Assembly: GCF_963924675.1 (NCBI RefSeq)
Contig: NC_089228.1
Location: 94,518,894 to 94,582,893, forward strand
DNA: 64,000 nt
DNA from: Phocoena phocoena
Lineage: Eukaryota; Chordata; Mammalia; Artiodactyla; Phocoenidae
Reading direction: 5' to 3'
Shown here: positions 11,845 to 22,941 of the stretch, piece by piece
Position numbering within the stretch: position 1 is the stretch's first letter
Layout of the letters: every line of letters begins with the position of its first letter
Notes under the pieces: generated by a model
Told to the model about the DNA's origin: nothing
Databases searched by the model: none
The model's input: only the letters and a program-made list of their open reading frames with translations
Translations under genes and position numbers: made by a program

Positions 11845-12335
11845 CGTTGAAGAGTACATGTCACCCCAAATATGCCACTTTGGCATAAGAATTATTTTGA
11901 GCTAAAGGCATTTGAAATCCCTTCTCTGCCAAAACACAGAGCCTCTGCAGATAACTGAATTGTTATATTCCCTCCCTGGGAGCCACTCTTATCTCCTCTT
12001 CTCAGAGACCTTCTGGTCAGCACCACACCCAGACAGGCATTGTCATAAAACTATAATATCTCCCATCTATTCTCCTAAGGGCCTGCTTATTTCTCCTAAA
12101 AGTCATTTGTTTTCTCATAAGTGCCCTTTTCCCTTCTCCTTCCCCTATAAAAATGGCACATAAGCCCCAAATTCTAACGACCTCCTTTGAATCACATGTT
12201 TTCTGTGAACTCTCTTGTATGTATGTGAATCAAAATCTGTCTTTTCCCTTGCTAATCTGTCTTTTGTCAAGTTAATTTGCAGGCCCCTAATCACAGAACC
12301 TAAAGGATAGAGAAAGGGATTTTTTTTTCTCTCTT
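11845..12335 (+). mobile_element. Solo LTR, ERV1-type group A, copy 1
   Basis: This LTR opens near 'caccccaaatatgccacttt' and ends in a pyrimidine-rich segment after 'ctaatctgtcttttgtcaag'. It carries a TATA box (TATAAAAA at 12146-12153), as expected of a U3/R boundary. It shares its motif order with the copy at 15.2-15.8 kb and a general plan with four other LTRs in the window. The (TG)n at 12338 abuts its right end. The ERV1 class is inferred from the layout and remembered MER-type consensus. Confidence 0.65.
12146..12153 (+). promoter_or_regulatory. TATA box of the 11.8-kb LTR
   Basis: TATAAAAA follows a C-rich stretch within the LTR, the position expected for a retroviral U3 core promoter. 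Whether it still drives transcription cannot be judged from sequence. Confidence 0.45.

Positions 12336-12337
<2 letters not shown>

Positions 12338-12375
<38 letters not shown>
12338..12375 (+). repeat. (TG)n microsatellite
   Basis: Nineteen consecutive TG-type dinucleotides, beginning with GTGTG just after 'ctcttac'. Confidence 0.95.
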
Positions 12376-12378
<3 letters not shown>

Positions 12379-12379
12379 A

Positions 12380-13010
12380 GTTGCAGAGATGGGGATGGAG
12401 AGGATGATGCTAGGAGTAGTATTTTTCTTTAAACAAAAATTTTTATGAGGAAGCTTTGTAAGAGAAGGCACATTCACCATGCTTCTTATCTCTACCAGGA
12501 ACCGCTCTACAGCACCATTGTCAGTACAGCCCTCCCTTCCCTAGGCAAGGGTGTAAGCATGGCATGCACTAGGGGCTTTTTGGGATTTTGTTTTGTTTTG
12601 GTTTGGTTTGGTTTTGGTTTTTTCTGGGAGGGGGGAATGTAAGGAGGGGTGAGAAGGAACAGATGCCAATTCAAGGTCAGCAACTTTTCAATATGGGCTC
12701 GGACCACAGTTATTCAACTGTAAAGTTTTTTTCCCTCCATTTTATTTTGCTTTCTATCTTATTGGATAATCCTTGGAGGTCGTTCCTGGCAAGTTGGGAG
12801 TAGGAAGTTGCACCTCTGGTCTATTGCCTGATGTCTTCATAGAAGAGACCATTCAGGGACTTAGACCAGAGTCTAGAAATAGCCTCTGGACATTTGATTA
12901 GATTACATACTATATGAAATACAGTATGTATTGTATATAGCACCATCGACTTGTAATGCACCAAGATGTCATCGTATAGTATATACAGCTTTATAATATG
13001 GCATAGTTTA
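12380..13010. other. Single-copy DNA, no gene seen
   Basis: Contains a G/T-rich run at 12585-12640 and an AT-rich patch with short inverted repeats (ACATACT / AGTATGT around 12905-12930). Nothing codes convincingly. Confidence 0.45.
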
Positions 13011-13090
13011 TTGCAGCTACAATTTATTGAATATTAACTATGTGCCAGACATGCTATTAAGCCTTTTTCTTATGTTTTCTCATTTACTTT
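13010..13090 (-). repeat. MIR or L2 relic
   Basis: A short reverse fragment resembles the 'ttattgaatattaactatgtgccagac' end of MIR/L2-type elements. It is too short for a firm choice. Confidence 0.4.
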
Positions 13091-13310
13091 AGATGATGTA
13101 GTTTATATAAACGGTAATTCCAGATAACATTTGGTGTTGGTAATATCTTCCAAGCATTTCTCCTGTCTTCAAGATAAAGAAGTTAAGACACCCGGAAAAG
13201 GATCCAACAGTAAGGATGTCCTTGCAAATAGATGAGATAATAAAATAGGACTTATTAGAGGAATTATTAACCCTTCCTCCTCCCCACCGCCAGCCCCCAT
13301 CCACTCTAAC

Positions 13311-13335
13311 CACACACACACACATACACACACAC

Positions 13336-13378
<43 letters not shown>
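13311..13378 (+). repeat. (CA)n microsatellite, interrupted
   Basis: About 34 CA-type dinucleotides with three CATA interruptions. The minus strand translates to a Cys/Val repeat that gives a spurious 133-codon frame. Confidence 0.95.
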
Positions 13379-13379
<1 letters not shown>

Positions 13380-13849
13380 CCTTAAAGATCTAGTACAGAA
13401 TAATTCAAGGGTCCCACTGTATTCTAAAATCTTCCCAGCTGGGATAATTGGCTTTGGAACCTCCCTTATCTCCATGACTCTCTCCCTCATACGCCAATAT
13501 CTCTAACACATAGATAATTTATGAAAACAGAGTAGACACTTTTTAATAATTAAATGATAGATAATAGGAGCTTTTAAAGTAAGCTGTAAGAGCTTGGAAA
13601 AGGAGGGGAGACTAAGATGGTTAGCTATCCACATATTTATTTGGAACGACTCAAAAAGGTTCTTCACCTTGTACACCATTATCTGCGCCTGGAGGCCCCC
13701 CCAGGTTTGCTGTGTTTGTTAGCCGAGGTCTTTTCCAGCAGGTGTTTGAAGCCGCAGTTATTCCAAGGGAGAACCAGACACCTGCCCCAATTTCCATCAC
13801 CCAGCATCACCCACTCTATTCTCTCCAAATTACAGTGCAAACAATAACA

Positions 13850-14175
13850 CAGGTAAAATTAGCCACGACACTAATTATATAGCGCATATGTGTAAAGGAT
13901 ATAGAATGATAAATGGCAAATGCAGAACATGTTGTGTCATATCATGTAATCTCTCTGGCTGCCGAGCCCAGGAACAAAAAGAGACTTGTGCCCTGTTTGT
14001 TTAACATGCTCCATATCACAAATTGGAAATCCTTCCTAATTAAGATATTGTTAAATGTCCTTTGTTAGCAGATTTTAACAATGTTAATTGGGAGGTTAGA
14101 CTGATCATTGTTCATCTAGCAAACGATTAGGGTGATTTGCATTGTAGCTTTTGAGAAACTTCGGAGCAAAACAGA
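13850..14175. other. AT-rich candidate regulatory block
   Basis: The stretch holds a POU octamer ATTTGCAT (14135-14142), an inverted repeat TTAACAATGTTAA (14075-14087) with a SOX-like ACAAT centre, and several TAATTA/TTAAT cores. No transposon relic is apparent. Enhancer function is inference only. Confidence 0.3.
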
Positions 14176-14468
14176 GGAGTTTCCTTTCTGCAGGGAGGGG
14201 AACTGTGGAGAGAAGGAGGGGACGGGATGGGGAGAAAGGACAATGCTACTCCTAACATTTTTTAGGCTACGGGCCAAGGCAAAGCGTGAGGAAATGTAGC
14301 TGAGGGCCTAACAGCTGTTAGAAAGCAGTGCTGGCCTTGACCTTGTGGAATAACAGTATTTGCAGATGTAAAGTCGATCCCCGCCATGGTTCTCGCCTTG
14401 GTAATTCAGGAGACTGTGGTCAGAGAAAGCAGAGTCTTGAGGTCTCTTACTCATCGGTTGAGTAAGGG

Positions 14469-14985
14469 TGTGGATGGAGTTCAGGACACGCTATCTCAAA
14501 ATACAACACCTGGCATGTTAAATACTTTAAACTAAAGGCGTTTGAGAAAACGGCAGTTGCAGGAAGGTCACACTGGCCTTTCCTCTGATTTTCTTTCCTG
14601 CAACAGGTCATAAAGCCCTCCTGTGAGAGGTGCCCTCCCTAGACCAGGATGAGAGGAACATCCTTATCTCCAAAGAAAAAGGGATGTCAAGAAGAATTGG
14701 GATGCACAGGCCTGGCTAAGCGTCCCCCAGTTTACTACTCTGACCTCACACCTGTTGTGCTAGGTATTCTTCCACGTCTGTGCTCTTCATCAAACCTGGC
14801 ATCGAAACACCCAGATCTCACTTTCTTCAGGTCTTCATCTCCTTATGAAGCTCCTGTGTCGTATAAACCTTATACTCAATACGTGTGTGTACATATCTCC
14901 GGTTCATCTGTCATTGTTGATTTAAGGTTCACACCCAATCAGGCACCCTAAGAGGCTCCAGAAAAACTTCTTCCTCCTCTTCGGT
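14469..14985 (+). mobile_element. Solo LTR, ERV1-type group B, copy 1
   Basis: It opens with a TG and 'gttcaggacacgctatctca', then 'ttaaatactttaaactaaag', 'aacaggtcataaa', 'gaggtgccctccct' and 'ttcatcaaacctgg'. The same order recurs at 32.15 kb (+), 19.1 kb (-) and 28.1 kb (-). The tail after 'tcatctgtcattgttgattt' matches the U5-like end of the group. No internal proviral sequence is recognised. Confidence 0.6.
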
Positions 14986-15208
14986 GTCTTCTTAAGCAAA
15001 CAAAAACAACGCTGTACCAGCCATATTTCAGACTTTTCTCAAATTACAATTGATTATTTTAGCACCAGATGAGTCTGTGCTCCTTCTTCTATACCCCCAC
15101 CTCCTGCCACTTTTGTGCCCCCAACACACACACATGAGATAAAGAAGTCAGCACATTTTTTTTCTTTTCTTTTGAAGGGTAGCAGAATATGCCACCCCAA
15201 AATATGAC

Positions 15209-15795
15209 TGCAGGAGTTCAGGACACGCCACCCCTAAATATGCCACTTCGGCACAGTGACTATTTCGAGCTGTCGGCACTTGAAAAACAGCAGATTCTAG
15301 GAGAGGCTTTCTCTCAACTCCCCTTATTTGCCTAAAGACAGATCCTCCAAAAGGAACTCCATCACTTGAGTCTCCTCCCCTCCCCTCCCCTCCCCTCCCT
15401 GGGAGTTTGATCAGCCAGGAAAAATTGACTCTTATCCCAGGAGGGAAGAGTAGAAGTTGACACCACACCCAGACAAACTTTGTCACAAATGGTCATCCCC
15501 TCCCACTTATTCTTCTAAGAGCCCATCCATCTCTCCTAAACATCATTTACTCTCCCCTAGGAGCCCTGCATCTGCCCTCCCCTTTCCCTATTAAGATGAT
15601 ATTTAAGCCTGAATTCTAAGCCACCCCTTTGAGTTACTCATTTTCCCCTGGTATCTCCCATGTATACATGAGGTACCCAAGTTCATAAACTTCTGTTTGT
15701 TTTTCTCTTGTTAATCTGTCTTTTATTACAGAGGCCCCAGCTAAGAGCTCAGAAGGGCAGAGGGAAAATTATTTTTTCTTTCCTTCCTCCCTTGC
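15209..15795 (+). mobile_element. Solo LTR, ERV1-type group A, copy 2
   Basis: It opens 'ggagttcaggacacgccacc' followed by 'ctaaatatgccacttcggca', and ends after 'cttgttaatctgtcttttat' with an A/T-rich and pyrimidine tail. Just upstream (15185-15208) lies a second short piece of the same LTR start ('atatgccaccccaaaatatg'), so the left end is partly duplicated. It lies about 220 bases after the group B LTR at 14.47 kb in the same orientation. A CTCCC microsatellite (15372-15398) lies inside it. Confidence 0.65.
15372..15398 (+). repeat. (CTCCC)n microsatellite
   Basis: About five pentamer units inside the LTR at 15.2-15.8 kb. Confidence 0.85.
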
Positions 15796-15830
15796 CCAAT
15801 CCCCAGCCTGATACTGGAGGCGACTGGATT

Positions 15831-15872
15831 AAAAAGAAAGAAGGAAGGAAGGAAGGGAGGGAGGGAGGGAGG
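15831..15872 (+). repeat. Purine microsatellite (GGAA)n/(GGGA)n
   Basis: Forty-two consecutive purines, first AAAG and GGAA then GGGA units, close to the right end of the preceding LTR. Confidence 0.92.
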
Positions 15873-16204
15873 CCTCTGTGTTTAGCTACTTTGAAATTGC
15901 AAGTATGAGAGCAAAGTATATTTGGAGAGGAAGCAAGAACTGGCTGTTTAAAAACTACCAGAGCACTTGGGTTTCTCTGATAATCTTGTTCTCTCTTGGC
16001 AAAGGTGCTTGCGGAGGGCTGGCATCCCAGCAAGAGGAAGTATTGACTAGAAATTGAACCCAGATTCTGAGTTCTGTTTTTGGCTTCATCAATGATTTCT
16101 CAGTGCAAACTGAGGGTGAGTCACTGAATTAAAAGTCACACCTACTTGGAGATGGTACCAGGTGTCTCAGTGCAGTGATTTTCTAACCACGCACACCCAG
16201 CTCT

Positions 16205-16290
16205 AGGGAAAAAACGTCTTACAGATATCCAGCAGCTACTCAGTGCCAGGCACTGTGCTAGGTACTTTACATAAATTTAATCACAGCTAG
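16205..16290 (-). repeat. MIR relic
   Basis: Contains 'cagtgccaggcactgtgcta' followed by 'ggtactttacataaatttaa', the typical reverse MIR core. Confidence 0.65.
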
Positions 16291-16429
16291 CACTTAGCTT
16301 CAATCACAAACAGCCCTGAGGCCCATTTAAGTTGCTCTCGAGCCTCTTTCATCCTTGGGGGACCCCATCTGCTGGGGGGATAAAAAGCCCTTTTATGTTC
16401 TACAGCCTCACAGACCACCCACCCCAGCA

Positions 16430-16860
16430 GTTTGTGCTTTGTCACAAAAACCCTCCATCTAATTAGCAGTGCACAATTTTGATGAAATACGGTGGAATAA
16501 ATTATTCATACATGTCAGAATCAAGTATAGATCACTGTTCCGATGTCTGTAATTTGCTATAAAGTGCTTTAGCATAGATAATGGGATATCATGTATGTGT
16601 TAGCTTAATTCACAACCTAAGTGTAGGAGGTGCTCTAACAGAAATTTACTTGTTAGGGGTGAGCAGTCAGAGTTCTCATTGGGAAGTCCAGCTACTACAA
16701 ATGCACTTCTGTTATCTTATCTTGATCAATATTGGACAGTTTTTGAAAGAGCATGGCCAAGGTCAGAAATGGGTCTCCACTGGTGAATTTGTGGCTTGCT
16801 AATTAGCATACAGGCTGTTATAAATGGGCTCTCACTGGTGAAGTTTGATCTGAGAGTCAC
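16430..16860. other. AT-rich block with an internal direct repeat
   Basis: No transposon relic is apparent. The segment 16766-16790 (aaatgggtctccactggtga...) is repeated with few changes at 16822-16846, 56 bases further on. Several TAAT cores and a CTAATTAGC motif occur. It may be a conserved non-coding element; this is inference. Confidence 0.3.
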
Positions 16861-16959
16861 ATAACAGTGACACGCAGAGGTGAACTCAGTTTTTTGTTTC
16901 TTTGCGCTGTGTGCAGGCATAAATACGAATTCATGTGTGCCTTTGTTCTTCTGGCCTGC

Positions 16960-17052
16960 CACGTCTGTCCCCACCAGCACATCTATGCCAGAGCAGGCAC
17001 TCAACACACTCAGGGACTCAACACACATCCCCTGAATGAATGATGAAAATTG
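16960..17052 (+). repeat. L2-like 3' end relic
   Basis: A diverged 'ccagagcaggcactcaacac ... ctgaatgaatgatg' tail resembles the L2 terminus. Confidence 0.35.
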
Positions 17053-17059
17053 CTCTGTC

Positions 17060-19130
17060 ACGATTGGGGAAAATTCATCTAGGGTGGAAGATCCATCCAC
17101 CTTTTTTCAAGACCCAACGGAAAAACTTGGCAGGTGCGTATTTTACTCTTCAGTTTTCCAGATAAGCCTTCCATGAGTTGATACAGGTCGTGATGTGAAC
17201 CCTTCAAAAGCGTCAGTGAACTGCTTCCTTCCACTTAGAACCCTTGGTTATCTTAAAGCCGGTCAACTTTTCCAGCCATCTTTATCCAGGGGCAGCAAGC
17301 AAGGAGACCATAAACTCATCCAAATTTAGGCCCTCAGTGCACAGGAGTGGAGAGAATATTCAGGCTATGAAATTCTGATGGCTCATTATCATGACAAAGG
17401 TGGTAACAACTTGGACAGGAAGCTGAACAAAAAGCATCCACTGTTCTATTTGCAATTCTAGGATTGTATTTGTAATCTCTCTTTGCGGGAGAAAGAGACT
17501 GCCAGTAAAAGGCTGAAACACAACAGGAAGAGAGGCCGCACAATGCAGAGAGAGACCAAAGGGCTCCGTGCCTATGCTCACACGCACGCTCTGTGTGTGC
17601 ACCTTCCCTGTGTCTGTACACATTGGACAAGAGGAAATTATTGTCATGGGTAAGAGTTTAACATTATTGACCTGTAAGATGGCTTTTAAAAAATATATGC
17701 AACACGGCTGGAATGCCAATTGGAAGTGGAGAAGCATTTCGGGAAGATGAATCGGCTGCATGAATAGACATGGAGCAGAGCGAGCCGCTTTAATTTGTTC
17801 GCTTTGGAGTGTCTGGGAGTCAGCTAATGCTGTAACCTGCGAAGGAAGTCACCGAGAACGTGATTAATAACGTGGTGGGGGGAGGCTCTAGAGTTATTGT
17901 GCTGTGTACGGTTTTGGTGTCAGGGAGGAGGTAACTGTTCCAAGAGTCACTGACAATTTTGGTTAACAAGTGATACGAATGGAACGGGTCACTCTGCTGT
18001 TCTTTGGAGCCCTCCCTCGCCCCGTAGCTGCTCAACTCTGCAAATTCTGATTCATTACCATTTGCTCCCCTTTTGTTACCTACCTAGCCAGTGACTGTAG
18101 CTGGGAAGTGTGTGGTGCAGGGACCATTCAAAAAAAGCTCATTGTCCCTGGAGCTCGAGGAGCAAAGCCATTGCTTTTGTTCAGCTGGAAAAGAGTGAAA
18201 CCCACATTGCCTTCTATCGTCCCACTGCAAACTAGGCTTTTAATTGGCACGTTGGCGTTAGGATTTTAAAAGGTGTGCGATGACAGCTTAGAAGTGAGGC
18301 ATCACGGGGGCAGAAGTGACTTCACCTCCAGCTTAATCCTGCCTTGAAATTTGTGTGTGCGTGTGCCGTGACTGTTCTCGACTCCCAGGAAATGCGTGTG
18401 GTTGCTATCAGTGGAAGGCAGACAGGGCTGCTCTTAGATCACAGGACCGCCGTTCAGAGGCTACACTAACCTTATGCTAAGATGCATCGATCTCTTTTAT
18501 TCCCTCCACCCCTCTGACCCCCTGATGGACATGAACAAAGTTGGCCCCTAACCACACTTCTCATTCTGCCTCCTTTGGTTTCCATCTTCTTAGGGACCCA
18601 TGAATAAAAATGTCAGTTTGTCAATCCCATTTATGCTTACAAAGTGAACACCTAAGGACGAGACAATTAACACTGAGCAATTCAATGCAACACACATGTA
18701 TCCAGCCTCTAACTATAATTGATCAAAAGTGCTGAGTCATTAACAAAATCACTTTTGTGACTTTCGAGACAAAGTCAAGGTGATTCTTGCAGTTAGCCAC
18801 GTGGGTGTGTGTGTTTGGTGTGTGTTTACGGCAGCCAGAAGAGGCTGGGAAGTTCAGTGTTGACAATGTGTAGGTGTGAGAACTGCACGTCAACTCAGGT
18901 GAGTGCTAGCCTGCTGTCCTGGACTTGCTTTAAGTCTGGCTGTGGAGTTTCTACAATCTGAATTGACACAGTGCTGTAATACTGATGACTGTGGAGAATC
19001 TATCTCTACTAAAAAAGTATTGAATGTGTGGAGTCCAGGACTGGGGTGTCTGGTTACTCTATCTCTGTACTTTACTTCACCCAGCCTTCCAGTCCTCAAA
19101 CATTAAGCAACATCATCAACCCTGTTCATG
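17060..19130. other. Single-copy DNA, no gene recognised
   Basis: Two kilobases without a recognisable repeat. Overlapping minus-strand frames at 17334-17761 (98 and 133 codons) have no family resemblance. The part at 17640-17880 is AT-rich with several ATTA cores and could be conserved non-coding DNA. A G/T-rich patch lies at 18785-18830. Confidence 0.4.
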
Positions 19131-19135
19131 TACAT

Positions 19136-19652
19136 GTAAGGGAGGAAAAAAATCTTTTTCTCCTTCCCTCCTAGATTCTCCAGCTGGGGATTTGTAAATT
19201 AGACTAACAAAAGAAGGATTAGGAAGAGAAAAACATACAGATGTACTCCATAGTAGTTTTAGATGACACAGGAGCCTTCAGAAAGAGATGAAGACCTGAA
19301 AAAAATGATTAAACCAGAGGGTTTTATACCAGGTTTGATGAAGAGTGGATAGTTGTGGGAAAGCGTAATAGGAGAAAAGAGTATGAGATACACGTAGTAA
19401 ACCGTAGGAAACTCAGCAAGGCCTTTTCATTTGGATTCCCCTGGGGGTCCCTCCATCTTTGGAGATAGGGATGCTCTTTTCCTCCAGGTATAGACAGGCT
19501 ACCTGCCATGGGAGGGTCTTATGACCTGCATCAGGGAAGAAGGGGGAGGTCAGAGAATCCTTCCAGCATTTGCCGTTTCTATGCCCTTCAGCTTAAAATG
19601 CTCAATATGGCAAGTTGCCATATTTTGGGGTAGTGTGCTCTGAACGCCATCA
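19136..19652 (-). mobile_element. Solo LTR, ERV1-type group B, copy 2
   Basis: In reverse complement it starts near 'gttgatggcgttcagagcac', continues with 'ccaaaatatggcaacttgcc', a 'cataagaccctcccatgg' block and 'catcaaacctgg', and ends in an A/T-rich U5-like tail. The order matches the copies at 14.5, 28.1 and 32.2 kb. Confidence 0.6.
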
Positions 19653-20009
19653 ACATACATATATTCTTTAAGAAATTATCTGCTTCTTAAATCTCTATAC
19701 ACCTAGGTAATGCAGTCTCCATTTTATAGTAGACTGGTGCATCAATGAAAAGAAATATACTTAATTTTTTTAAAAAGTCCATAAAGAGAATCTTCTGCAA
19801 AGCCAAAGTGGTAGGATTAAGCTGTTTTTGTTTTTTTTTTTAATTATTCTTATTATCCTAGGATTAAAAACATTTTTCTTCCAAATTTAATTTTGGAAAT
19901 AGAGGATTCAGAGGTATTCAGTAACATATGGAACCAATATAAGCTGATAAACATATGCTATTAAAATAATAGCCCTTGTATTAATTGGTGTATTTTCCTG
20001 AAAAGCAGT

Positions 20010-20378
20010 TTATCAGTAGGCACCAAAGGCCTTTTAAACAGTGCACACCTATTGACCTAGTAATCCCTCCCTAGGAATTTATCAGAGGGAAATGTTTGGA
20101 CAAATGGACAAAGATGTATGACTGAAAACAATCAGCGTATACTTGTTTATAAATAGGGGCACATTAGGAAACTTTTAATGTCCATCAATAGAGGATTGGT
20201 TGGATAAACAATGGTATATTCATGCAATACAATATGTTATAATAATTAAGAATGCTGTTATAGAGAAATATATACATATTATCTTGGAATAATTCACACA
20301 GTATGTGACCAAGTGCAAACATCAAGTTAACAAAATATTATCTACACTATGGCTCTACTGTTGTAGGAGAACATTGGA
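20010..20378 (+). mobile_element. Old L1 3' end (L1M type)
   Basis: The block runs 'cctagtaatccctccctagg', 'aatttatcagaggg', 'tgtccatcaatagaggattg', 'acaatggtatattcatgcaa'. This is the familiar C-terminal ORF2/3' part of old mammalian L1 subfamilies. It is too diverged to retain an open frame. Confidence 0.7.
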
Positions 20379-20449
20379 AATTTGCACATAAAAGGTTAGC
20401 AGCAATACTCCTGAGCAACCAGTGAGTCTAAGAAGAAATTTTTAAAAAC

Positions 20450-22881
20450 CTTGAAACAAATAAAAGTGAAAACATAACATGCCAAAATGTATGGAATACA
20501 GCAAAAGCGGTTCTAAGAAGGAAGTTTATAGTGATTAACACTTACGTTAAGAAAAAAGAGAGATCTCAAACAAACAACCTAACTTCAGACCTCAAGAAAC
20601 TAGAAAAAGAAGAACTAACTAAGCCCAAACTCATCAGAAGGAAGGGCATAATAAAGATCAGAGAAGAAATAAATGAAATAAGGAATAGAAAACAATAGAA
20701 AAGATCAAGACATCTAAGAGTTTATTTTTTGAAAAGATGAAATTGACAAATCTTTAGCTAGTCTTAAGAAAAAAGAGTGAGGACTCAAGTAAATAAAATT
20801 ATAAATCGAAGAGGAAACATTACAACTGACACCACAGAAATAGAATTATAAGAAACTACTAATAGTTTTATGCCAACAAATTGGACAATCTTAAGGAAGT
20901 AAATTCCTAGAAACATACACCCTACCAAGACTGAATCATGAAGAAATAGAAAATCTACTGATTCAATCTTCTATTCAAGAATCAAAAAAATTTCCAGTAA
21001 AGAAAAGAAAAGCCCAGGACCAGTTACCTTCACCAGTGAATTCTACCAAATATTTAAAGAAGAATTAATACCAATACTTTTCACTCTTCCAAAAAATTAG
21101 AGAGAAAGGGACACTCCCAAACTCATTTACAAGGTCAGCATTACTCTGATACCAAAGCCAGATAAGAATACTACAAAAAAAGAAAATTACAGGTCAATAT
21201 CTCTGATGAATATACATGCAAAAATTCTCAACAAAATACTAGCAAACCAACTTCAACAGCATATTAAAAGGATCATACACTATGAGCACATGGAACTTAT
21301 CCCTGGGATGCAAGGATGATTCATTCAACATATACAAATCAATATATGTGACCCACCACATTAATAGAATGAAAGATAAAAATCATATGATCATCTCCAT
21401 AGATGCAGAAAAAGAATTTGACAAAATTCAGCATATTTTCATGATAAAAGCTCTCCATAAATTGAGGATTGAAGGAACATACCTCAACATAATAAAGGCC
21501 ATATATGACAGGCCCCAGCTAACATCATACTCAATGGTCAAATGTTGAAAGCCTTCCCTCTAAGGTCAGAGACAAGAAAAAGGTACCCACTCTCACCACT
21601 ACTATTCAACATGGCACTGCAAGTCCTAGCCAAGCAATGAGGCAAGAGAAAGAAATAAAAGATATTCAGGTCAGAAAGGAAGAAGTGCAGTTATCTCTGT
21701 TTGCAGATGACATAATCTTATACATAGAAACTTCTAAAGACTCCACCAAAAAAACCTGTTAGAACTAATATTTTCCTTCAGTAAAGTTGCCGGATACAAA
21801 ATCAGAATACAAAATCAGTTGCTTTTTATATACTAACAATAAACTATTTGAAGAAAAAATAAAACAATCTCATTTACAATAGCATTGAAAACAATAAAAT
21901 ACTTAGGAATAAATTTAACTAAGGAAGTAAAAGACTTATACACTGAAAACTAAGACATTGACAGAAGAAATTGAAAAAGACATAAAAAGATGGAAAGATA
22001 TCTCATGTTTACAGATCAGAAGAGTTAATATTGTTAAAGAGTCCATACTTCCCAAAGCCGTTTATAGATTCAGTGCAATCCCTGTCAAAATTCCAATGGT
22101 ACTTTTCACAAAAATAGAACAAACAATCCTAAAATTCATATGGAACCACAAAAGACCCTGAACAGCCAAAGCAATCTTGAGAAAGAACAAAGCTGGAGGC
22201 ATCACCCTTCCTGATTTCAAACTATGTTACAAAGCTATAGAAATCAAAACAGTGTAGTAGGGCTTCCCTGGTGGCGCAGTGGTTGAGAGTCCGCCTGCCG
22301 ATGCAGAGGACACGGGTTCATGTCCCAGACCGGGAGGGTCCCACATGCTGTGGAGCGGCTGGGCCCATGAGCCATGGCCGCTGAGCCTGCGCGTCCGGAG
22401 CCTCTGCTCCGCAACGGGAGAGGCCACAACAGTGAGAGGCCTGCGTACCGCAAAAAAAAAAAAAAACAAAAACAGTGTAGTACAGGCATAAAAACAGGTA
22501 CGTAGACCAATGCAACAGAATTGAGAATGCACATATGGCCAAGTAATATTTGACAAGGGAGCCAAGAAGACTAAGGGGAAAGAATAGTCTCTTCAATTAA
22601 TGCTGCTGGGAAAACTGAATATTCACAAACAAAAAAATGAATTTGAATCCCTAAATTACACCATTCACAAAATTAACTTAAAATGGATTAAGGACTTACA
22701 TGTAAGACCTGAAACCATAAAAATCCTAGAAGAAAACATAAAGAGAGAGCTCCTTGATATTGGTCTTGGTAATGATTCTTTGGATATGACACCAAAAGCA
22801 CAAGCAACAAAAGCAAAAGTCAACAAGTGGGACTTCATCAAATTAAAAAGCAAAAGAAACAATCAACAAAATAAAAACTGA
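20450..22881 (+). pseudogene. L1 ORF2 reverse transcriptase, broken
   Basis: The family product is the L1 endonuclease/reverse transcriptase that primes cDNA synthesis on nicked target DNA. Open segments are at 21282-21548, 21958-22161 and 22600-22881. The catalytic FADD box can be read at 21700-21711, flanked by LSL and IIL. The segment at 21282 is in another frame from the FADD block, so at least one frameshift lies between 21548 and 21691. A stop (TGA) follows KRP at 22160. The inserted SINE plus TSD adds 223 bases. It cannot encode a working enzyme. Confidence 0.85.
22260..22468 (+). mobile_element. CHR SINE (tRNA-Glu derived), inside L1
   Basis: The full-length head GGCTTCCCTGGTGGCGCAGTGG and the 3' end CGTACCGC plus A-tail are present. 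A perfect 14-bp TSD, AAAACAGTGTAGTA, lies at 22246-22259 and 22469-22482. The SINE landed in an already existing L1 ORF2 piece and is therefore younger. It contains Pol III A-box and B-box-like segments. Confidence 0.95.
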
Positions 22882-22941
22882 AACCTACCCCCACTCTATC
22901 CAAGAAGGGGGCTGGTAAATATTACAATTGGAGTTCACTGG

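Larger units (their letters stand above)
20405..22895 (+). mobile_element. L1 LINE fragment, central and 3' ORF2
   Basis: This is a long sense-strand piece of L1 ORF2, starting between the endonuclease and reverse transcriptase regions and stopping before the C-terminal cysteine-rich part. It has neither a 5' UTR/ORF1 nor an A-tail, so both ends are lost. A CHR SINE with its own TSD splits it at 22260-22482. It directly follows another, older L1 3' end. Confidence 0.88.

Noticed and set aside
13089..13490. 133-codon minus-strand frame with a Cys/Val-rich repeat
   Set aside because: The repeat is the translation of the (CA)n microsatellite; flanks show no domain.
14135..14142. Canonical OCT4-SOX2 composite site
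   Set aside because: The octamer is present, but the adjacent SOX-like bases are in the wrong order and spacing for the composite motif.
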